The notes beneath the pieces were generated by a model, which was given only the letters and a program-made list of their open reading frames with translations, was not told where the DNA came from and ran no database searches. From Rhynchonema sp. JSB1_4 (taxonomy: Eukaryota > Nematoda > Chromadorea > Monhysterida > Xyalidae): 64,000 bases of DNA. Made by a program: the position numbers and the translations under genes. Shown in pieces: positions 25,227 to 36,724 of the stretch (positions are counted from its first letter, which is position 1; every line of letters starts with the position of its first letter). The stretch is taken from positions 111,469 to 175,468 of the forward strand of contig JASAMV010004258.1 in the NCBI GenBank assembly GCA_030248065.1. The letters are read 5' to 3'.

Positions 25227-28200
25227 GAATGACGCTGTCAGTTCGCCGAAGTATCTGTGAAACATCATCATGTCAAATTGCTTTCCATTTCTTATATTCC
25301 TCGTTCACAACGATGTAGCGGTTACGCCCGCACTACGTAATGTGTGTCTTCACGCGCAATTTCAGATATCGGATCGGATCGGAAATTTGCACATTCATAA
25401 AAACGGTCTGGAAGTAAGGGTTTGTGCATATGCAACCAGGTGTTCTCTCTTCGATCTTTTTCATTCCCGAGTATGTGAAACATGACAAGGTCATGGTCTA
25501 TACGAGTTGGAAAAAATCCGTGTTCCGTCATAATTCACAGATACCAAGAACGCTGGTCATGAATTATTATGGGAACTGTTCGCTTGAAAGAAACCAAGAG
25601 TGCTGGTACCAAGAACGCTGGTAATAGCCCAACACAACCGATGCATCGAGAAAAGGAAAAGTACACGATAATTGGTTGATAATCCTGGACGTCCAGCTTG
25701 GGTCGTTTCAGTTTGACAGGTTTTGTCACAAGACCTATTTCGATCATTGAAAACTAAACTGTCTCTTTTGTAGTCCAGGATTGTGTGGTTTGAGCCCCCT
25801 ATAGCGATCAGGACAAACCAAGCAGCAAAAAGCCCACATCGACAACTAAGTGTAAATAGTCGTGCTTGCTGCTGTTTTTAGGCCGGAAACCGTCTTGGTC
25901 CCAACCAAACCTAACACCCAAATGACGCACTGTTACTGGAAGAATATTGGGGTCCCATGAACTTACATGGTCGCAAATTTACAAACCTCAAGAACCTTGT
26001 CAAGCGGTGGGGCAAACCAACGGTATGTTTGTAACCTGAGATTTTGTCTCCAGATTTACATATACGACAGTGATAAAAACATGGGATTCTCGTTGGCTAA
26101 ACTCAGAAAATGCAAGTGCAGGTATACGTTGGATGGGTTTAGCTTCATATGAGGTTTGCTGATGAAATTACTACAAAGTTCCGTGTGTTTGCGAGTATAT
26201 GTACGTATAATGTACTCACTAGATGGCAGATACATTTTTTTAGTTCCGATTTTCGAACTGAGGGAACAACGACAGCAATAGTGAAACTGAAGTGCCTGAA
26301 AACAAGCCACAGACACAATAATGTTGCATCAAGCAAGACACAAATCAGCGTGCCAAAACAGGATATGAAGTTGACTTTCCATTAAATGAACTTCAGTTAA
26401 TAGTACACCAGGGATGGTATGCGTACCAATGCAAACCTATCAAAGGCTACGAAGCCGCATGGTTGCGGTGGTCTGTTACATGTATAGCTATCACCTCGTA
26501 ATATGCTAAGCTGAAACTTGCACGAAAATGAAATTCAGAAAGTGCTAGCATGGTAGTAGCATATAGATTCAATCATGATTTTCTCGACAAAAATTATGGA
26601 AAGTGAGTGCGTTTCGAACTGCACTGGGACGTCGCTGAATCAAGCTACAGTATATCTGTCTCAATTAGGAAAAGTATCCACTTCCTGGTGAAAAGGGTGG
26701 TCTGATCTCAACGCGCTTGCACATGCCAACAAACGATATTCCAGCGGGGGTCATTCAAAAAGTTGCCCGATCAACCACGAACAGAGATCGTTTTTTGGGG
26801 GGGGGCACACCACACCCCCAGCCCCAACAGTTCTCTGCATCGACGAAACGCAACCAACGAAACCAAAACCATCAACACGAAAGTGCACATATGCGCGAAC
26901 ATTTCACGTAAACATGAGAGAATGAGCGTAAAGTGCCCCACATCGCCAGGAACGTTCAATGTTCATTGCGAGTTGTTCATTGCAAGTAATTTACGTGGTG
27001 CGCCATTGACGTGTCAGAAACTGGCCATGGTACTGTAGGTAAGGAAGGGCAAAAAATGAACGGCCCAAAACAGAAATGTTGGGTGAAGCTTCTTGAAAAC
27101 CTGACTATTAGATGATGTCGACTGACCGTAAAACAACAAAGACAGAACTGCGTACACCCAACCCTTTTTAAACGAGCTGTCAAATGATCTCGCACCATAA
27201 ATATTGTTCAACGAACGTTTTGCGGTTTTCGGTCCTACCGCTTCTGAGCACCACGGTATACGCGTTTACCTCAAAATCGTTATCGAACCTTGAAAGCTTA
27301 CAAAATACTATGTAAAACAGGCTGGTTCAGTCAAGTGGCAGCGTCGGGCAAGGTGCTGATAACTGAAGCGCGTGTGTGAAACTGACGAACATAATTACTG
27401 AGAAGGGTTCGCAAAAAGGCACTGGTCAACAGTCATGACGTGTGCGCACAAGGAGAACTATTGATAGAGCGAAGCGACATTGTAGCTACGATGTAGCAAA
27501 AGTGTTTATGTGAACTGTTCATAAGCACTAACTTGGACTGGCAGCCTGCTAGAATGAAACGTCGGACTTTCGAAGTGCCTTGCATGTTCACTGGGAATTC
27601 ATGAAAATGGAGGTACTGCCATTTCTGGCACTAAAATTAACGACACCTCGAATCAAGACCAAGAGTGAGATTTTGCGTCATTGGGTAAGAACGGTGTAGC
27701 CTATTGTCTCAAAATAGATTTCAGAGGCTGGAGCCCATACCACCGGCTGGCACTACGGATAGGTACTAGAGCCAATGTTGAAAATGTTCCGAAATACAGG
27801 CGACAGCTTTGCGGAAAGGTTTTCGTTATTGTGTATTGAGGACGAGAAACCGCAAAACTTGCTTGCCGACTGGTGGTATAAGTCGTAACAAGTAATACCA
27901 AAGAATTTTCTAAGCGCAACTGAACCGCAGACCCAGTTCACATGTGCTTGTGACAGGCGGCATCAAATTAGCCGCACGCATGAGCGCAGCACTTGATTGC
28001 GTTGAGATAAAAGATTTCTGATCGCTTTTCACTGCGGTCCGCATCCCGCGACAGCGAAAATTGTTTTATCAACAGCTTCGCCGCCTGAGCCGAAAATCTG
28101 ACGTATCTTTGTGGACCGAAAAGTTCTGGGAATTTGCTGTGATGTAACGCTTGCTGCTTCAATTGTTGGGCATCGAGCAATCATGAGAATTTGCGAAAAT

Positions 28201-28317
28201 TCCATGAACAAGTGAAAAATAGATCGCACACACATAACGACTTGATGTCTCGCGGAGGAACTGAACCACTGAGAACGGCGGGACAAAGACCTTCAGCGAA
28301 TGACAAACAGATGTCTG
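25227..28317. other. Gene-poor region
   Basis: Only the 5' non-coding part of the channel gene near 25230-25270 is assigned. Scattered short ORFs on both strands show no motifs. A C/G run with nearby 'caccccca' at 26800-26825 resembles a fragment of the GC-rich MITEs. No RNA gene could be identified by eye. Confidence 0.4.
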
Positions 28318-28325
28318 CCCAGGTG

Positions 28326-29532
28326 CAGGGTTGGATTTAAAAAAAGTAAAAAAGTTTTTGTAAAAAAAAGTTGGCCGCTTTTTTTATTTTAAAATTTTAA
28401 AAAGTAAGTCCACATTTTTATTCTTTTTTCCTTTTTTTCGTTATTTTCTCACTTTTTAAGGTAAAAACGCATGTTTTCATGCGTTTTATTGCTCATCATT
28501 CTCAAAAAATCGCCTGCGGCGCCTATATTTCAGTTTAAAATGGTGTTGTAGTGGACTCATACAGTTCCCAGACATCCCAACAATCGCTGCATATATAATA
28601 TAGAACACCATATACCGTATACTGTACAGTTATTGAGCGTGTCGTAAGCTATCGCCCGACTCCACGTTGCTCGCCTATTTGCAGTTGTGTGGATTTGTCA
28701 TTTGATGCTTTTGTCACACAACATGAGTGTGGTGCAAGTCTTTATCTCTGTTCAAATATATCGCCAAATTGACAAACAGAAGGTTGGTCTTCCATTTGTC
28801 ATATATACCCACAGAGTTACCTTCGAGGTTCTCTAAGCCATGACCAAAGGGGCTAGATCGCAGGTGATCGACGTAAACATGCAAGTCACTGGAAAAGTTC
28901 TCTTTAGTGTCCCTCAAAACATACCTAAGGGACATGATTTCGGAAATTTCCTTTTTTAAGAAACCAATTTTTTGGGGGTCCGGAATAAAAAAGTGATTTT
29001 TAAAAAAAAAATTTAAAAAGTTTTTTTTTAAAAAAAAGTTCGATAATAAAATTTTTTTTAATCAACCCAAAAAAATAATCCAACCCTCCCAGGACCACTT
29101 TCTATTTCATACAAATTATCTAAAAAAACAAAAGTCACTTTACGCAGTTACAATTGTGAGTGATACAATTGTAAGAAGTTACAATTGTGACTGGAACAAT
29201 TTACCCACAAAAAGAAAATAAAAAAAATTTGTAACTCGCATTGTAAGAAAGAGAAAAATACACACTAAACAAAAAACAATAATTACCCCATTTAAAAAAT
29301 TTATTTAAAAAATATTTTAAAAAATTTTATAAAAATAAAAAAAAAAAAATCAAAGCCACACACCAACTAAAATATATCAATACCCCCAAAAATATATAAA
29401 AAATAAATAAAAATAAAAATAAAAAAAAAAAAAAAAAAAAAATGTGACTGGATAACAAAATTATTGTGGAAAGTGATTACAATTCTTTAACTTTTGCCAC
29501 AATTTATTTTTATTGTATGAAATCCAACCCTG
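28326..29532. mobile_element. A/T-rich hAT-like element, 1.2 kb
   Basis: Ends CAGGGTTGGATT and AATCCAACCCTG are perfect inverted repeats, with the 8-bp duplication CCCAGGTG on both sides (28318-28325 and 29533-29540). The inside is dominated by poly(A)/poly(T), with an internal aatccaaccct at about 29079, so it may be compound. No transposase ORF is seen, so it is non-autonomous. Confidence 0.9.
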
Positions 29533-29540
29533 CCCAGGTG

Positions 29541-30850
29541 CCACTTGAAAACTTGGGACGAACAATAGCTGAGTTTAGGCTCCATAGCCCCTATGCGTCT
29601 ATGCGCTCATTGCATGCAGTATAGCAAGCACAGGAAGAAAAAATCTTGATACCGTCTGACTGAATGCGTATAATGTGTGATGTGAACCGCGGCCTGAAAT
29701 CCTGAACACCTGAAGTTGGTGTGCAAAATGTCAGAGGACAGAGACAGGTACATTATCATGTACCTATAAACCCACCAACTGACGTTACCATGCGCGCTTG
29801 TCATTTGAGCCAGATTGTACGTTTATGTTCATGTGTTCTAAATAAGCGCAAATACTTTTTGTTGCAAAATGTTTTCCGGAACTGTACCTAAGGTAATAAC
29901 GAGCGCGGCATTACATCGAAACAGTGTGCCGTTACCGTTGTGTGTTTTGCTCCCGGACTGTGGTATCCAGCACACGCGTATGTGCGCAGTATTTCGCAAG
30001 GTGTTTTGTGACTGGTTCTTCCACAAGAAGCAGACGTTTTGCGCATGCCATGCAAACTGCGGTAGCTCACTTCAATGCCAAAGAATGCGCAGGTTTCAAA
30101 TTATGCATTTCAGATGTGCTTCATAAACCAGATGGTCAAGCAGCACAAGCAGTTCGCGCTGTGCACGTCAACCGCCTCGGTGCACGTTCGCATTATCGGG
30201 CTAATGGTACAGTCGTCAAATCTAGTGGTCAACTCTCGTGGTCAACTCAAGCAGCCTTAAATGAGCACGAAAAGTTATACTGACGACAAGAGTCGACGAC
30301 CTGAGTTGACGACAGTACTGTTAGCTCATCATCGTTACCTGCGTTTCTAAATTGTGTTGTGTCTGGGCAAAGAAATGACAGAATACATAGCAAAAATGAG
30401 ACACAAACTAGAATAACATGCCAATCGTCGGCTGGCTGTGGCCCGGAGAATGTCGCTGCCATTTCCAGGAAGCAAGAAGTTTGCAAGATCGCCATCGTGG
30501 CACAATTGAAGATTTAGAATGGTAACAGTTATGTATAGTTGTGAAATCAAAAAATCAAGCACGCAATCTTAGAAAATTAAAGACAAACATTATGAGTGCA
30601 TGTCGCAGAAAAAAAGACGACGTGGGGCAAACGGTGCCTGTGTTCGTATCGTGCTCAACAGTACCTGGCTATAGCCATCGGAACGGAACACTTTTCTGCT
30701 TAGAATCCATGTGTCGTCATGTCTGTAACTTTTGAGGACTTGTGCCTAAAATTGTATACTGTCGTCGGTGTTAGAAAAGCAACGGATTTGGGTACAGACC
30801 TGTGCGATCGGATTTAAGTCGTGAAATTAAATTTACGAACCGCGCTCGCG
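29541..30850. other. Gene-poor region
   Basis: No supported gene. An ORF at 29869-30126 is cysteine-containing but has no start context, splice partners or family match. Confidence 0.35.
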
Positions 30851-31489
30851 TCATGACGAGTGGTCCAAAATGTGAGTTAGTATACTTTGCATATGCGATG
30901 ATTTTTGGTGCTGCTGCTTGTGATAATATTTGTGTGTCGCATCATCGCTCATGTCTGGCCACATGCATAACTTTATGACGCTTCCTTCCGGCATGACATG
31001 CATAAATGTTGGGACGACACCAATCATACCGGATGTCGAAGCCTGATTGTCGAAGGCAAGCGTTTCACAGCTCCGTGGCGATGAAATGATCAAGATCTCA
31101 CTCACGAACTTTGTGTGCGAACATGGAAATACTACTACCGGATTTTTCTGCCACGTGCGTTGAATAGACTTTGATTTCCAGGCGTCTGTATGACCAGCGC
31201 CGAGGCCATATACCGCACACAGCGCGAGAGGTCCAAAATTTCGGTAGTTTGATTTTATGTTGATGAACTTATTTTTTGACTTGTCAGCTGGCAACAAGTT
31301 CATGTTACGCAGGGCTTGACCCGATTGTGAATCATCAACTCGAAATTGGCCGGATAAAGCGCTGACGTCGAGAATTAAATTTAAAACGCCAAGCCGGAAG
31401 CACTGTGTATGTTGCAGGGAAAAGCGTGTCATGACGGGGGTTGCTTGAAAAATGGTATAAAACGCTTCATAATTTATCCACAGTTTCAT
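30851..31489 (-). CDS. Hypothetical ORF, 212 codons
   Basis: An uninterrupted reading frame that is rather long for this base composition. It sits divergently about 130 bp from the start of the gene at 31619. No signal peptide, membrane segment or recognised domain. Composition is mixed, with several Cys and a His/Gln/Ser-rich C-terminus. It may be a single-exon gene, a decayed transposon frame, or chance. Whether the true start is the first Met (MKLWINYEAF) or an internal one is unknown. Confidence 0.25.
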   Translation of the reverse strand: MKLWINYEAFYTIFQATPVMTRFSLQHTQCFRLGVLNLILDVSALSGQFRVDDSQSGQALRNMNLLPADKSKNKFINIKSNYRNFGPLALCAVYGLGAGHTDAWKSKSIQRTWQKNPVVVFPCSHTKFVSEILIISSPRSCETLAFDNQASTSGMIGVVPTFMHVMPEGSVIKLCMWPDMSDDATHKYYHKQQHQKSSHMQSILTHILDHSS

Positions 31490-31618
31490 TTTAACATCAT
31501 TCCATCAAATTTATCTCATCGACTTTAATTCATCAAATTTGCCACACAACACACAAATTTGAGACCGACATCCAAAAACAATCCTCATCCACCGGCCGCC
31601 AATCCCGAAATCTCCAAA

Positions 31619-33587
31619 ATGTCCAAATCTACCGCCAAACCAGCAGCATCGATGCACGTCAAGATCAACGGACAGCCCGAAATTCAGGTTTCTCAGGAGA
31701 AACTTTTGTGATAATTTTACTTCACGTACACCAATTTTTAAAAACAAAAATTGAGAACGTCTGCGCAGGAATACAAAGTTGTGGACGAACGTGAGCAGAT
31801 TTCGTTGAACGGCGATTCGTCGTCGGACGATGAGGACGAAGAACAAGAGGTGTGCGTGAAGCAGATTTTTTGAAATTTCCTCATTTTGCCATTCTTGTCA
31901 CTCAAACAACTCCTGGTCTGCAGCCGAATCAAACGGCGGGTCAAACGAATGCGTTCTCATCGGTGCATCGTCCGGCCAAAGTCCAACCACCACCAGATGT
32001 GATGGAGCGAATCGCTGAGATCGATGCCCGAGTCAGACATGAACAGAACTCGAATATGAGGAAGGAGACCATCTATCAAGTCGGTGATGATTCACGGTTG
32101 CTATTGGTCGCACAATGACTATATAAGAATTCATCAAATCAATCCTGATTTTCACGTTCAGTCACTCTTAACCACTGCACTATTTGTGATTCTCACAAAA
32201 CATTTTCGTCTGAAAATAATCTAGCAGATCAACCACGTTGCCGCAGGTCTGAAACATTCTCTTTACTACATGCTTTGTGTGCGATCACGCAACGCAACGT
32301 CATTGCCCCGTCACTGTCCCTCTTTACGATTCAGGAAAAAAATTTGACCAATTCTTATAAAGTCATTGTGCGACCAATATCAAGGCACTTTCTGACAGAA
32401 CGTGTTGCGCTGTTTGCAGAACTGTTGTTGCAAGGCCGACGATTACTGTGACGGTTGTGCGGCGCTCACGAAGGACAACAAGGCCGGGCATATTTGGTGG
32501 GATGAGGTGCGTTGAAAGAAGATGTTTCACTGGGACATGATTGTCGTTACAGCCTCTTGAACTTTTAGGTTGAAATGAAACGTCACGGCTGGTGCAACGA
32601 ACAGGGACGACATTGGACCAACATTGAACCACATGACGAACTGGACATGTTGAAGATGGGGGCGGTGGGTCATTGCGACGATTGATGGGTTATGATAGTT
32701 GTGGGGTTACTGTAGGAACCGGGTAACCGTAGTTGGTTTACGGCGGTTGGGCTTCGGTATGTACATTGTTAGTAACGCAGATCGAGCGCAATTGCCAACA
32801 CCATCCGAATGCGGACGCGCCTGTACACGATGGGCTCAAGACACCACCGACAAAGTCGAGTCCCGGCTCACCACAACAATTGGAAAAGAAACAGGCGGTG
32901 GCCAAGGGCTCAGGTGATCGTCATGTGAGTAATGCGATGGAATATTGATGCCAATCATTTTTTGTTCTGCCTGAAAACGTCAGGCACGAAAAAAATGCTT
33001 CATACTCTATCAGGTGCACTTCGCGACGTCGGTGAGTGAGGTGTTCTTCGACAAGAATCAACACGAAAAAGACAACGCGTTCAACCAATCTGAGACCAGT
33101 CTGGTGCGCAACACTTGTGGTATTCGTTGAATTTTTGTCTGGCTAGAAAAGTGACAAATATATAATTGCAAAACGTCATCTTCAGGAACCGGCATCAGTC
33201 CGGCCAAGTAATCAGAAGATCCGACCGAATGAACTGGTGCGCCGTCGTGACTACAAACCCGCATCCGGCACCAAGCTGACGTTGGTTTTCCCAATTACGT
33301 TGGGAATGATTTTTCATTGTCATCAGCTGCCCAAAATACAGAATTTCTTGCAGCTACTGGCGCACACTGGAGCAGCGCGCCTGGTATCTGCGTACACGAG
33401 ACACGTACATGTTCTTGGAACGTCAGACAACCGGCGCCGGGCTGCTCGTGTCAAGAGTTGGCTTGGATGGCTGGACACAGACGTTCATTTTCTCTTTCTT
33501 TTCCTTTTTACAGTTTTTGTGCTCTTTCAGGATTCCGATGGCATGTTGCGACGTCTCGAGTACGTGCCACTGACAACTGATAACTGA
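31619..33587 (+). CDS. Unrecognised protein with Cys cluster and acidic/basic segments
   Basis: Exons: 31619-31687, 31769-31849, 31924-32079, 32399-32506, 32569-32664, 32781-32924, 33014-33103, 33186-33298, 33354-33447, 33531-33587. Phases close at 335 residues. No signal peptide or membrane span, so probably intracellular. It has an acidic Ser/Asp/Glu run (SSSDDEDEEQE, ~residues 40-50), a helical patch PPPDVMERIAEIDARVRHEQ, a cysteine cluster CLQNCCCKADDYCDGC (~residues 106-121) that could bind metal or form disulphides, Trp-rich HIWWDEVEMKRHGWCNEQ, a Pro/Ser/Lys-rich linker, then WRTLEQRAWYLRTRDTYMFLERQ (helical) and a short tail. I do not recognise the family. Intron 3 contains a full copy of the 274-bp TTGGTCGCAC MITE. 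The donor at 33298 was chosen because it is the phase-compatible one. Confidence 0.65.
32104..32377. mobile_element. 274-bp MITE with TTGGTCGCAC ends and TA duplication, copy 1
   Basis: Inverted ends TTGGTCGCACAATGACTATA and its complement-like TATAAAGTCATTGTGCGACCAA, flanked by TA (32102-32103 and 32378-32379). Lies in intron 3 of the gene at 31619. Copy 2 (54576-54849) has the same length. Single ends are seen at 42979 and 63804. TA target and short non-coding body fit a Tc1/mariner-like MITE. Confidence 0.93.
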
Positions 33588-34109
33588 TGAAACATCACCA
33601 AATTAAACGGGACTCAAAACAATATTATGCGAATACGGTCCAATTTTCATCAAAATTTAGATAGAAATTGCAATCTGTGACCGCATTATTCCAAAAATAC
33701 AAACAAAGGACTTACCGCAAAGGACCTACAACAAATACAAACATCAAGACCGTGATCATTATTGACCTGAATTGCTTTATGCCACCAATCAATCTATGAA
33801 TCAACACACACGAACACTGATGAATAAAACCCCAATCAAATCTGAAAATTGGGTGGGCTCGAAATTGTTTGTGTCAGGGTGCAGCAGTGTTCCATTTCCA
33901 CCTTCACCAATTCCACCTTACGACAGCAAGGCGCTCACGGTGTTAATCTGTGATACGGGGATTTTATCTGCTGACTGAGCATGCACTTTGCTTTGTGCCC
34001 GTGCAATGAAGCGTCCGTTTACCACGAGAACGGGGAACCGGCTGCAGACCACGGGCTCAATTTTTCCACTGCAGTCGGCCGGCAAGGCAACTGCTTCGTC
34101 AGGAAGATT
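33588..34109. other. Intergenic region
   Basis: Begins with TGAAACATCACC directly after the stop codon (33588), one of the recurrent 10-mer copies. No gene seen. Confidence 0.4.
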
Positions 34110-34585
34110 GACTAATTATACGGAAATCCACCCGTTTTGTGTGTGCTTAAGCATAATCCCAATGTTAAGCTTTAGGCTTCTATTTCAGGCTTAGGCTTAG
34201 GCTTGCGGTGAGGCTTTGGCTTAGGCACCAGCCTGAATCGAATAAAACACACAGCCACGACGGAAAACGGCTGTATCTCTCGTGGACGCGTGCTCGATCG
34301 GGTGCAGAGCAGAGGTCGCAATCGGGCCGGGTTTGGCCGGCCCGGCCCGGCCCGAGCCCCCAAATCTCCGGCCCGGCCCGGCCCGGCCCGACCCGTACCC
34401 CCAAATCTCCGGCCCGGCCCGGCCCGAACCCCCAAATCTCCCGCCCGGCCCGGCCCGAATTTTTTGGCTCAGATTTTAACCCAATTTTTGTCATAATTTT
34501 TGCGATTTTTTTAACCTATTTTTTGGTTGAAAACAACGGTGTTGCAGGGGGTGGGGGTCCCCCCCCTAGGTACAGTAGGTAGGTA

Positions 34586-35020
34586 CCGTAAAAACCTAAA
34601 TAGAAGGGGGGGGCTCTATTAATTCACTGACCCCATTTTGGGGGGCTCTATTACGGGGGGGCTCTATTCCGGGGGGGCCTCTATTAATTCACTGACCCGA
34701 ACCTGAAAAATTGTTCCCAGAAATACCCCCAAAAACCCCTAAAAATGGGTTTGAAAGGATGTTTTTTCGCTTGTAATCGCATTTATTCGTGTCTATTCGT
34801 CAATTAGAGGCATATTATGTGCTCTGAACGAACAATAAACGTGCATAAATGTACCTGTGCACCACTATCAGGCCTTAATACACTACTGTATAGGGGATGT
34901 TACTTAGGGGGGGGGGGCTCTATTCCGGGGGGGCTCTATTAATTCACTGACCCCTGTTTGGGGGGGCTGTATTACGGGGGGGGCTCTATTCCGGGGGGGG
35001 CTGTATTTAGGTTTTTACGG
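34586..35020. mobile_element. TA-flanked TIR element (CCGTAAAAACCTAAATA ends), copy 2
   Basis: Second full copy of the element at 19907-20327: same ends, TA on each side, and the same 'ggggctctatt' repeats and internal gtacctgtgc. Nested inside element B. Confidence 0.85.
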
Positions 35021-35059
35021 TAGGTAGATTGGCGCTCCATCCTGGTACTGTGTTTGTCG

Positions 35060-35270
35060 CCTGTTTTCATCTCGTGTGCGCCATTGATCACTGATTTTCG
35101 CCTGTCGTTGCTGTTTTTGGTTGGTTTAAAATTTCTCTGGTACGTTTTGTCGTTTGTTCATTCATGATTATCATTGTGTTACGTAGTACACTCGTTTATT
35201 TTTCAGGTGTTTTCCGGATCTCGTTGTAGGTCTTTGCGTGAGCTTGCAAATAAAATTTGAATTTGAATTA
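35060..35270. repeat. Dispersed ~210-bp repeat, copy 2 (inverted relative to 6634-6850)
   Basis: Reverse complement of the copy at 6634-6850, with most positions matching by eye. Confidence 0.8.
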
Positions 35271-36159
35271 GGTCGCCGCCCGGCGGCTAGTACAGTAAGT
35301 TGCGACTTTTGGCTCAAAATGGTATATAAAATCGGTACTTTTCACTCCAAATAGGCGATAAATCGCCGCGCTACGTGCGAAATTAGCGTTTTAGAGCACA
35401 TTTTCTTCAAAATTTCGACCGAAAAAATTTTGTTCCCCCTTAGCCCGGCCGGTACAGTAGGTAGGTTTTGCCGTCCCACATTTTTGGTGGTACTGTAGGA
35501 CAGGTTGCCGCCCCGCCTGGGTAGCTGCACCACTGGTTGAAAATACATTGTTTTCCATGAAATGGTCGTCAGATAGAGACAATACTGATCACTTACTTGC
35601 CGAATCCGTCAGAAATTTTAGTATTTTTGACAAAAAAATCCCTACTTTTTCAGTAAAATAAGTCACTTCAGAAGCTTCGGGCCGGGGTGCCCAGCCCGGC
35701 CCGGCCCGACCCTCCAAATCTCCGGCCCGGCCCGGCCCGAGCCAAAAGCCCAAAATCGCGGCTCGGCCCGAGGTCGGGCCGGCCCGATTGCGACCTCTGG
35801 TGCAGAGGTGGGAATCGGGCCGGATTACCTCGGCCCGGCCCGGCCCGACAGTTTGGGCCGGGAAGTCCGGCCCGACTTGGAAAAAAGTCGGCCCGGCCCG
35901 GCCCGGCCCGATTTTTTCGGCCCGACTTTTTCTGATGATCTTTTGAAGCAATTTTTTGGTGCAAAAATTACTGTTTTTTGGTTTAGAAATACCTGATAAT
36001 CATGGAAGTCGGTACTAATTTGCAGAATCGCGTGAAATTTTGGCAAATTTAGACTAAAAAAGACCTAAAAAATCACGATTTTTTGTTGAAATTGGATGAT
36101 GTCGGGCCTTTTCGGCCCGATTCCCACCTCTGATCGGGTGGATTTCCGTATAATTAGTC

Positions 36160-36724
36160 GCTCGTCTTCAGAGCAGAGGTCGCACGCAACGCAATCGGGC
36201 CGGCCCGACCTCGGCAAAAATCCCTATTTTTTCAGTAAAATAAAACCTAAATAGAGCCCCCCCAGGAATAGAGCCCCCCTCGCCTCGGAATATCGATCGA
36301 AAATAACACCGGATTTGGAACGCTCTCGGTGAGAAACGAAAATAATTTTTTGAAAATGGGGTCAGTGAATTAATAGAGCCCCCCCTTGTATTTAGGTTTT
36401 TACGGTAAGTCACTTCAGCAGCTTCAGGCCGGGGTGCCCGGCGCCGGCCCAACCCTCCAAACGTCCGGCCCGCCCCGGCCCGAGCCAAAAGCCCAAAATC
36501 GCGGCCCGGGCCGGCCCGATTGCGACCTCTGCAAGACAGTAGTAAAGCGTTTCCAGCCATTTTTCTATTGGGGCTTGATTAAGGCTTGATGTTTGTGTGC
36601 AGGTGCATCTATGCACGTTTCTTGTTCGTTCAGAGCATATAATACGCCTACTCCTATTGATGATGAATAGACACGATCGTTCTTTTAGTTAACATAAAAT
36701 CCATCGAAATCGAAACGAAACAAA
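36160..36724. repeat. Further MITE fragments upstream of RABGGTA
   Basis: A third cagaggtcgc..gcgacctctg pair (36171 to about 36530) encloses a partial copy of the TA-flanked element (36240-36414). The last 190 bp before the ATG at 36725 are not repetitive and presumably hold the RABGGTA promoter; no core element was identified. Confidence 0.6.

Larger units (their letters stand above)
34310..35799. mobile_element. hAT-like element B (CAGAGGTCGCAATCGGGCC ends)
   Basis: 1.49 kb with inverted ends CAGAGGTCGCAATCGGGCC and GGCCCGATTGCGACCTCTG. The 8-bp TSD GTGCAGAG (34302-34309, 35800-35807) spans the edge of element A, so B inserted into A. It contains 'cggcccggcccg' arrays, the TA-flanked element at 34586-35020 and the dispersed repeat at 35060-35270. 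Confidence 0.9.
34305..36132. mobile_element. hAT-like MITE A (CAGAGGTGGGAATCGGGCC ends), itself interrupted
   Basis: Right portion 35808-36132 ends in GGCCCGATTCCCACCTCTG; the first five bases CAGAG are at 34305-34309. The TSD ATCGGGTG is at 34297-34304 and 36133-36140. Interrupted by element B. Confidence 0.85.
34110..36159. mobile_element. TIR element copy 2, split by nested insertions
   Basis: Left part 34110-34304 and right part about 36133-36159 are one copy of the GACTAATTATACGGAAATCC element (compare 8334-8540). The two halves are separated by hAT-like elements inserted one inside another (see entries at 34305 and 34310). Confidence 0.85.

Noticed and set aside
29869..30126. Cys-rich 85-codon frame as a secreted peptide
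   Set aside because: No signal peptide, no splice partners, and overlapping frames of equal length on both strands.
34172..34582. Pro/Gly/Arg-rich frames on both strands
   Set aside because: Produced by cggcccggcccg arrays inside hAT-like elements.
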